Assembly (NCBI GenBank): GCA_000827325.1
Contig: KN832875.1
Location: forward strand, 868,001 to 932,000
Length of the DNA stretch: 64,000 nucleotides
Direction of reading: 5' to 3'
DNA from: Oidiodendron maius Zn
Taxonomy: Eukaryota > Ascomycota > Leotiomycetes > Myxotrichaceae
The position numbers were made by a program, and so were the translations under genes. The notes beneath the pieces were generated by a model. That model saw nothing but the letters and a program-made list of their open reading frames with translations, did not search any database and was not told the DNA's origin. Positions within the stretch are counted from its first letter, which is position 1. Each line of letters begins with the position of its first letter. Shown piece after piece: positions 57,974 through 64,000 of the stretch.

Positions 57974-59523
57974 TCACTTCGTCTCAAAGCTATATCTCAA
58001 CCACCCAGAAAGGGCATTCAAGCTCTCCCACCGTACTGTCTCGTCCGCCTCAGTCATCAACTCCATAACTCTCGTCTTGAGGCCCAATTTCTCCAACTGG
58101 TACCTTCTCTCGGGAACCTCTTTGACAAGATTCCCCACATCATTGCACGCAATGGCAAGGACCTGTTTATCGTTCTCCCAGGGCTTGCTCATAATCTCCG
58201 AGAGCTTCCTTGGCAAATCACCGTTCTGGTGCTCCAGAATCCTTCGCGCATTTTCCGCCCAGAATGTCGGGTTTCGATGCGGTGGTGACCAGCGGAGGTG
58301 CCCCGAGTGTATTTCAGCCGCGTATTCATCAAATGTAGTCTGTGTTTTCGCATACTCATCAAGCATTTCACTTAGATTCTTCAAATCATCCAGAAGGTCC
58401 TCGTCCGTGAGATGCCGGCCATTTATGTTTTGCAAGAGGGCGGGGAGGCGTACTAACACGGCGGCTGGCAGTAGAGACTGTCTATTAGACGAGAGAAGGT
58501 TATAAAGTGCCGATATAAGCAGCCTAGTGGTTTTCTCCTTGGGAGACAATCGTAGAAGTTGCGTATAGAGTGGGATGATGTCGTATTCGCTGTCCAAAAT
58601 TAGTCTGTCTGGTCTCTTTGGCCGTTCTTGAATACAGAACCTACTCTTCAAGACCATTGCCTATGGTTGCGGCTTCAAAACTTAACTGCCATAGAACCAA
58701 CAAGACGTGGTAAAGCAATTGTAAGCCTACCCCACCACCAAGTGAACCCTCTGTGCCACTCCGCAAAGTAGTAGCGCCGCTCCATAATGTCGAGGCAGAG
58801 TTACCATCTGCGTCAATTCCTGCCGCAGCTCGAAGAATTCGAACCAATGGTCCAACTGTTTCTTTCCTTTGGCTCCAGAATAATTCCCTTGACTTTTTAC
58901 CCCGTAACAAGGCTGAATATTGAAGGACAGCGATATCCTGTAGACCTCCGTCGGAGACTTGAGCTAGTGTTGATAAATATGAGAGCAACCGAGGCACCGC
59001 CGTGGCCGCCTTATTTGACAAGTTTGGCGCTGCTCCGATCACATTGGCAAGGACGGTGGAAGCAAGAAGTGGTATTGGATCCTCCGGATTGTTTGACTGA
59101 GCAAGGAGAGGCAGGAAGGGACTGTATGGATCTGAGTGCTCCGAGAGAGCTTTCGGAAGTTCTGGAACTCCTATATATTATGTGTTATCACAATGACGCA
59201 GATAATTATGATAATTGTTTGTACATACCATCAAGTAGATCGCTCAGAAGCACTAATGTATACTGAATAACATCTGCTCGCCGCGCAGCTGATTCTAAGA
59301 TGCTTGGCTTTCCAGCGCCGCCTACAAACAAGGTGCAATATCCATCCAGATCGCGCTCTACAACCTGTTTCCTTTGGTCCTTCCTGACTTTGTCAACGGC
59401 TCGAATCTTGCTCAATTGATCATCACTGATGGTGCCAGCTCGAACGGCGCCCTCCCAAGGAATTGGCCGTTGGCGGATGTTGTTTTGGAGCGAAGAGAGG
59501 TAGGTTGGCGGGTCCAGAGACAT
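57974..59523 (-). CDS. vma13: V-type H+-ATPase subunit H (Vma13)
   Basis: Exons on the minus strand: 59523..59229, 59170..58645, 58589..57974 (478 aa). The N terminus reads MSLDPPTYLSSLQNNIRQRP. The body is helical repeat (ARM/HEAT-like). The C terminus is diagnostic: EYDIIPLYTQLLRLSPKEKT, then KQVLAIACNDVGNLVKEVPE and ETVRWESLNALSGWL. Subunit H bridges the V1 and Vo sectors on the cytosolic face and silences free V1. The length matches yeast Vma13 (478 aa). Tandem with gcvT on the same strand. Confidence 0.94.
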
Positions 59524-60441
59524 GGCGATCAGTATGCTCTGCCCGGTGTCTTGCAATAAAACGTGGAGTGAGCGTAGAATGGATCCTGAGCGTTGTTGTT
59601 TCCGCTGCCTGGTGATGAAGCTCCAGCTCTTATCGAGATGCCACTAGCCGCTCTGACATAGGATTCGCTTAAAGTCTCGGATTCTTCTTCGGTGAACGTT
59701 GACTGTACCGTCCAAGCCTCTTGACCTAGAAACATTTAGGAAGTATTTCTCAGCGTGCCAAATACGAAAGTTCGAATAGCGTCTACAAGATTTAGGATTG
59801 AATGTTGCTGTGCTGTATCTTGTCATGGCCCAAGCCTTGGAGTCCGTCTCTGTAAGATCCAACTAGATATCTGCATAAATTTGCATCGCAATTTATACAA
59901 ATCGAGGATATTGATCCGGCGTCAGGAAGGCATCTCCTGTCTCGTCACAGAAATCACCAGATATTTTAATGTTAGTTGATTGTCACAGACTATATCTACA
60001 AAGGTGACCATGTTATCATGATGCAAAACCTCCAGCTCCAGCTCTGCATATAATAACTATGGAAGCCTGCTGTAAGTTCTTTTCTGTCATCCATCTGCAT
60101 TCAGATGAGCTTTCAAAGGCCAAAACAACAAGGAGAGTAGAGCCAGACGCCATACTGCCAGGAAGAGAAAGGAAAGTGCACAAACGCCAGAATGATAAAG
60201 TGGAAGCAATGCGTCTCGACAGCCGAACTCAACAATATCTTAAACAGCTCTGTCTGACACCGATCCAGCGCACAGTAAGCAGTGGTATGGTGAGATTGAG
60301 CTCATTGGCGGTTAAAGAAAAATTCCTCCATCTATCATAAGCCCCGCCTATATCCCATCCAATAATGCAGTGGTGTATCCAGCAGAGAACAAAAGCAATT
60401 GAAGCTAGTCAATTGGGTATGAATATTCATAATGCCTCACT
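59524..60441. other. Intergenic region
   Basis: Promoter of vma13 and 3' flank of the cyclin gene, which lies upstream on the same strand. A plus frame at 60059..60340 is open but unrecognised. Confidence 0.45.
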
Positions 60442-62083
60442 CTATTGGGAGGCCATGTCAAGGGGCAAGGATACATCAATGCCAAGGTCAGCCGCGTATT
60501 TCTTGGCCCATTTTCTTGTTAGGATCGAAGCTAGGATCTCTTAGCAAAAGAATTGTGCGCAAAGTATGGCAGTGTTTACCTTTGAGGAATCTCTTGCTTG
60601 CGTATTTCTTGAAGAAAGCTTCATGGGTGACTGGGCGAGCCAGATAATCGACCATGAGCTTAAAGACTGGTTCAATTTCTTCCTCACTGTAGCCGGCGTA
60701 GTGTCCAAGGGTTGCATTCTGATCTAGGTTAGCAGTTACTTTACAGCAGGAAACATAGACATACCCATTCCCCTTTGTCGAGGATGATACGTGCTAAGTA
60801 CATTGAAGCGGCCGCGATATGACTTGGAAGATATTGCATGAAGCGATGGTCAAGCAAACTGATCTCCATGAGGTACTTGCCTAATGTTCGAGTCTGTATG
60901 TCGTACTCGTCGGCTTTCGAGATGCGTCGTAGGAAGTTCATTGGGTTAGGATAGCTTAGATCGTAATTGAGAGCAGTGAGAACATATCGCTCAGCGCTGA
61001 GAATTTCCTCTTCAGTGAAGCCATCGTCGGCAACGTGACGGAAGTTGGCCACATTAGGTGAAATCACCTCCTCATACTTAGAGGCAATGAACATTCCAGT
61101 GACGCCGACCAGCTGAAGGCGATCGAGCTGAACAACCTTGGTTGAGAGGAAGCGATCGATAATGTTGACAGCGAGGAAAAGAGTTTCAGGAAGGAGATGG
61201 AAGCGAGTGTGAACTTCGATGAGCCAGTCAATGAGGATGCCCCGCATCTTCCATTCCAAGTCATCTTGGTGATCCATGTAGTCAGGGTTGGGCTGAGTAG
61301 CAACCTCAAGCTTCTTCATGTATTCGAAGATTTCGACAACATATTCAGCCACCATGAGCGGATCATCCACATCCTCAATGTCCAGGTTGGGGACCCCTTC
61401 AGGGAATTGGTCCTTGATTGGGGCTTCGGTCTCGACTTCCTGGTCTGTATTGTTCTCGCTGTACTCATCGACAGTGGCAGCTTCATCTTGGGCCTCGAGG
61501 TGGATTTTCTTCCTCGAGGGTTGCTCATCTTCAATAGGAGTCTCCTCTTTGATAGACAGCGCGTTTGAGGATGTTGAGCTCGTCTTTCGCTTGCCCGCCG
61601 CCATGACACCAGAGCCAGATCGCTTCAGGTCCGACTTCTTGCCGGATTCCTTTGTGCTGAGGACTGAGCGGCTTGAATTAGTACGCGACAGGTTCTTCTG
61701 CACACCAGTAGGCTGTGCCGCCTTTGATACCAGACCACTCTTGACAACCGGCTTCTTGCCTTCAGCGACCTCTCCTTTGGTGACATTGCTTACATCGCCA
61801 AGGGCAGGACGCTTGCGAAGTGGTTGGGTATTGACGGCAGATTTCTTAGTTTGAAGGGCCATTTTGCCTGGGCCGACAACAACATCATTCTCATTGGCAG
61901 CGGCCTTAGATCGTGTAAGACGGGCGGGCGCCGCATTATTCTCATCGTTCTCGTTCGTAACAGCTCGGCGGCTGTTTGCTCGGCTCTGTCACTTCCGTTA
62001 GCAGTTGCGTATGGAGGGCATGTAAAGTTGAACTGCTCTGAAGCACCCATGAGGGGAATTTTGTTTGGACTTACTGGAGGCAT
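60442..62083 (-). CDS. nimE: G2/mitotic cyclin B (NimE type)
   Basis: Four exons on the minus strand: 62083..62075, 61985..60765, 60718..60580, 60530..60442 (485 aa). The first exon is only three codons (MPP), joined to SRANSRRAVTNENDENNAAP. A destruction box RPALGDVSN lies at about residues 62-70, the signal for APC/C ubiquitination. The cyclin box starts at about 250 (KMRGILIDWLIEVHTRFHLL, LAVNIIDRFLS, VGVTGMFIASKYEE), with a C-terminal cyclin fold ending KKYASKRFLKASILTRKWAK. It activates Cdk1 (NimX) for entry into mitosis, in the nucleus. The downstream exons complete the fold; reading only the long exon would truncate it. Confidence 0.94.
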
Positions 62084-62998
62084 TTTATTATGTGGGTATT
62101 AATAATTATGCTTGGTGAGCGTTGTTGATGATACGCTATGATATGGGAGTCAGCAAGACTAAATAAGGAGGCTTTCTCGCCGCGTATTGCACCGACTACA
62201 AGGGATATTCGACGCGATAGCAGTCAAATAGGCAGTAGATAGTATTAACCACATACAGAGTATCAATTGGAGAGCGTGGCAGCTCCACTGGGCCGTCTCT
62301 TGTGTCGTGTCGAGCCCGTCTAGTTGGATATCAACAATGCTGGTGGACTCACGTTGCCTGTCGTAAATTCGTGTCCTGGAGCACTCAATGCGTCACCGAG
62401 GACTGATGATGAATAGAGAGTCTGGCAATGAAGAGGTATTTTAGTGTCGGGAGGTATAGGCGGAGGGTTGTGGTGGTCTCCAGCGCGGTCAGGAAGAAGG
62501 GAGAAAGACGTGAGGAGAGTGCTGGAGGTGGATGGATGGACTTCGCTTGTTATGCCTGGGCGCTTTGGCGCGAGTGAGGATCCCTCAGCTGCACAACGCG
62601 AGTTCCGTACACGGACGGCTTTAAAACCCCCCAAGAAAGGCAATTTCTTTAGCGAAAATTCGGAGAGTATCAAGATGAAATATGTGCACGCGAGTGATGC
62701 ACTTTGAAGTCCATAAAATAACAAAATTCGAGCGTTGTAGACGCCTCGTGGTGACAAAAGCGGGCAGAAAGGTGGAGCTCTTTATTGACTAGCAACCAAC
62801 CTGGCAGGGCAACCACAGTTGAAACCTAAGGCATACTTCACGTGAAGTGGCTGAACGTGACTGTGGCTTCGCAGGGGAAACCTCGCACCGACACGCTCGA
62901 GAAATTCTGGCAGCTCGATCATTTATCATCCAAGTGCTTCCCAAACGCCATTGCGAGGTGATTTCCTCTGGCGGACGGATCAATTGACCCTGCCAACC
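62084..62998. promoter_or_regulatory. Divergent promoter region of nimE and the uL2m gene
   Basis: 915 bp between start codons facing apart. Open frames on both strands at 62320-62757 overlap each other and show no domain. No known cell-cycle box could be identified with confidence. Confidence 0.4.
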
Positions 62999-64000
62999 AT
63001 GCTGCAGCCAAGGCTGCTGTCAGCAGTATCCCGCGGGACACCTTGCAGATATGTTTCCCATCGACAAGCTCGCCCGCGGTATTATGCTACAGTCGTAGGG
63101 AATGAGCAGACGACACAACCTGCCCCAGAAGTAATGGGCTTTGCGCCGCCTCCAAACCCTAAGCAAACGAATGCCGCCTTTATGATGCGGACGTATAAGC
63201 CTCGAACGCCGGGTGTACGGCATTTGAAACGACCCATCAATGACCACCTGTGGAAGGGGAGGCCGTTTCTCCCATTGACAATTGCAAAGACTGGCCATGG
63301 GAAAGGAGGGAGGAATAACGGTGGTCGAATTACAGTGAGGCATCGAGGCGGTGGTCATAAGAGGAGAATAAGAACCGTGGATTTTGACCGGATGACTCCT
63401 GGAGTCCATACAGTGGAGAGAATCGAGCATGACCCTGGACGGAGCGCACATATTGCCCTGCTCAATGAGGAAGCTACAGGCCGGAAGAGCTATATTGTTG
63501 CTGCGGACGGCATGATGCCCGGGGACAAAGTTCAGAGCTACCGGGCTGGTATTCCAAAGGAGCTTTTGGCCAGTATGGGAGGAGCTGTAGATCCCGGTGT
63601 TCTAGCCGCTAGAACTGCTTGGCGAGGCAATTGCTTGCCACTTCACATGGTTCCGATTGGGACTATGATATATAATATTGGATCCACGAAAGGCAAGGGT
63701 GCTGTCTTCTGTAGGAGCGCCGGGACGTATGGGGTTGTTATATCAAAGGACGAAGCGGGTGGGAAGTCTGGCCAGAGATGTGTCACTGTGCGTCTGCAGA
63801 GTGGCGAGGTCCGGAGAGTTAGCAGAGACGCGTGTGCTACAATTGGAATAGCAAGCAATCCCAATTATCATCATCGCCAGCTTGGGAAGGCTGGAAGATC
63901 GAGGTGGTTGAATATCAGACCTACGGTCAGGGGCGTTGCCATGAATGCTGGTGCGACACTCTTTTCTAATCGTCTACAGAATCAGAAGCTAATGGTACTG
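62999..64000 (+). CDS. rml2: Mitochondrial ribosomal protein uL2m (Rml2), 3' partial
   Basis: ATG at 62999. Exon 1 probably ends at 63950 (a GTGCGA donor after GVAMNA), and the rest of the gene, including the expected HPHGGG loop, is beyond the window. The first 60 residues (MLQPRLLSAVSRGTPCRYVS...) are an Arg-rich mitochondrial presequence. The body is uL2: GKGGRNNGGRITVRHRGGGH, KRRIRTVDF, GTMIYNIGSTKGKGAVFCRS and GKAGRSRWLNIRPTVRGVAM. uL2 organises the peptidyl-transferase centre of the mitoribosome. The sequence after 63950 up to the edge is read as intron. Confidence 0.9.
   Translation, partial: MLQPRLLSAVSRGTPCRYVSHRQARPRYYATVVGNEQTTQPAPEVMGFAPPPNPKQTNAAFMMRTYKPRTPGVRHLKRPINDHLWKGRPFLPLTIAKTGHGKGGRNNGGRITVRHRGGGHKRRIRTVDFDRMTPGVHTVERIEHDPGRSAHIALLNEEATGRKSYIVAADGMMPGDKVQSYRAGIPKELLASMGGAVDPGVLAARTAWRGNCLPLHMVPIGTMIYNIGSTKGKGAVFCRSAGTYGVVISKDEAGGKSGQRCVTVRLQSGEVRRVSRDACATIGIASNPNYHHRQLGKAGRSRWLNIRPTVRGVAMNAGATLFSNRLQNQKLMVL

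Noticed and set aside
60059-60340. 93-codon plus-strand frame between vma13 and nimE
   Set aside because: Short, isolated, no motif; lies in the 3' flank of nimE.
61318-61854. 178-codon plus-strand open frame
   Set aside because: Antisense to the cyclin B gene, which has clear domains.
62320-62757. 145-codon minus-strand frame in the nimE upstream region
   Set aside because: Overlapped by an equally long frame on the other strand, no recognisable content.
1-64000. tRNA or rRNA genes
   Set aside because: No T-loop/anticodon arm arrangement or rRNA core sequence was recognised by eye; a covariance-model scan would be needed to exclude a short one.

Overview
The window is nuclear DNA of a filamentous ascomycete (Pezizomycotina; a Eurotiomycete or Leotiomycete fits, but the class is not settled by what I can read). 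The evidence is the short spliceosomal introns (about 50-130 nt, GT..AG, many with a CTAAC branch site), the fungal-specific gene set (Cch1 calcium channel, NimE-type cyclin B, HET-domain NLR, membrane-anchored glutaredoxin) and protein sequences typical of moulds rather than yeasts. Exon junctions were placed by eye so that frames join and protein families stay intact.

Layout. 1-6.4 kb: an alpha/beta hydrolase (5' end outside the window), a secretory-pathway glutaredoxin and an F-box-like protein. 6.5-8.3 kb: a decayed gene. 8.4-17.7 kb: RSC subunit Sfh1, a small unknown protein, proteasome subunit Rpn13, ribosomal protein eL6 and dipeptidyl peptidase III. 17.8-23.4 kb: an accessory island with one HET/NB-ARC/TPR receptor (fungal NLR) between AT-rich, gene-poor flanks. 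23.4-33.5 kb: ribosomal protein uL6, a single-pass surface protein with an Arg/Asp repeat tail on a hidden last exon, an unknown protein, a ferroportin-like transporter and a small Ser-rich protein. 33.6-40.3 kb: the full voltage-gated calcium channel Cch1 (five exons, 2161 aa). 41-54.4 kb: a WHIM/PHD chromatin protein, a long gene-poor stretch, an HMG-box factor, GINS subunit Psf1 and a Vsb1-like SulP/STAS/cNMP-binding transporter. 55-64 kb: a broken short-chain dehydrogenase, glycine-cleavage T protein, V-ATPase subunit H, cyclin B, and mitochondrial ribosomal protein uL2m, which runs off the right edge.

The genes do not form a metabolic cluster. Most are housekeeping genes in divergent, convergent or tandem pairs. 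Themes that recur are protein synthesis and turnover (eL6, uL6, uL2m, Rpn13, Dpp3), cell cycle and replication (NimE, Psf1), chromatin (Sfh1, WHIM/PHD, HMG) and ion homeostasis (Cch1, ferroportin-like, Vsb1-like, V-ATPase H). The most unusual element is the NLR, whose nine tandem TPR units are almost identical. No tRNA, rRNA, CRISPR or intact transposon was recognised.
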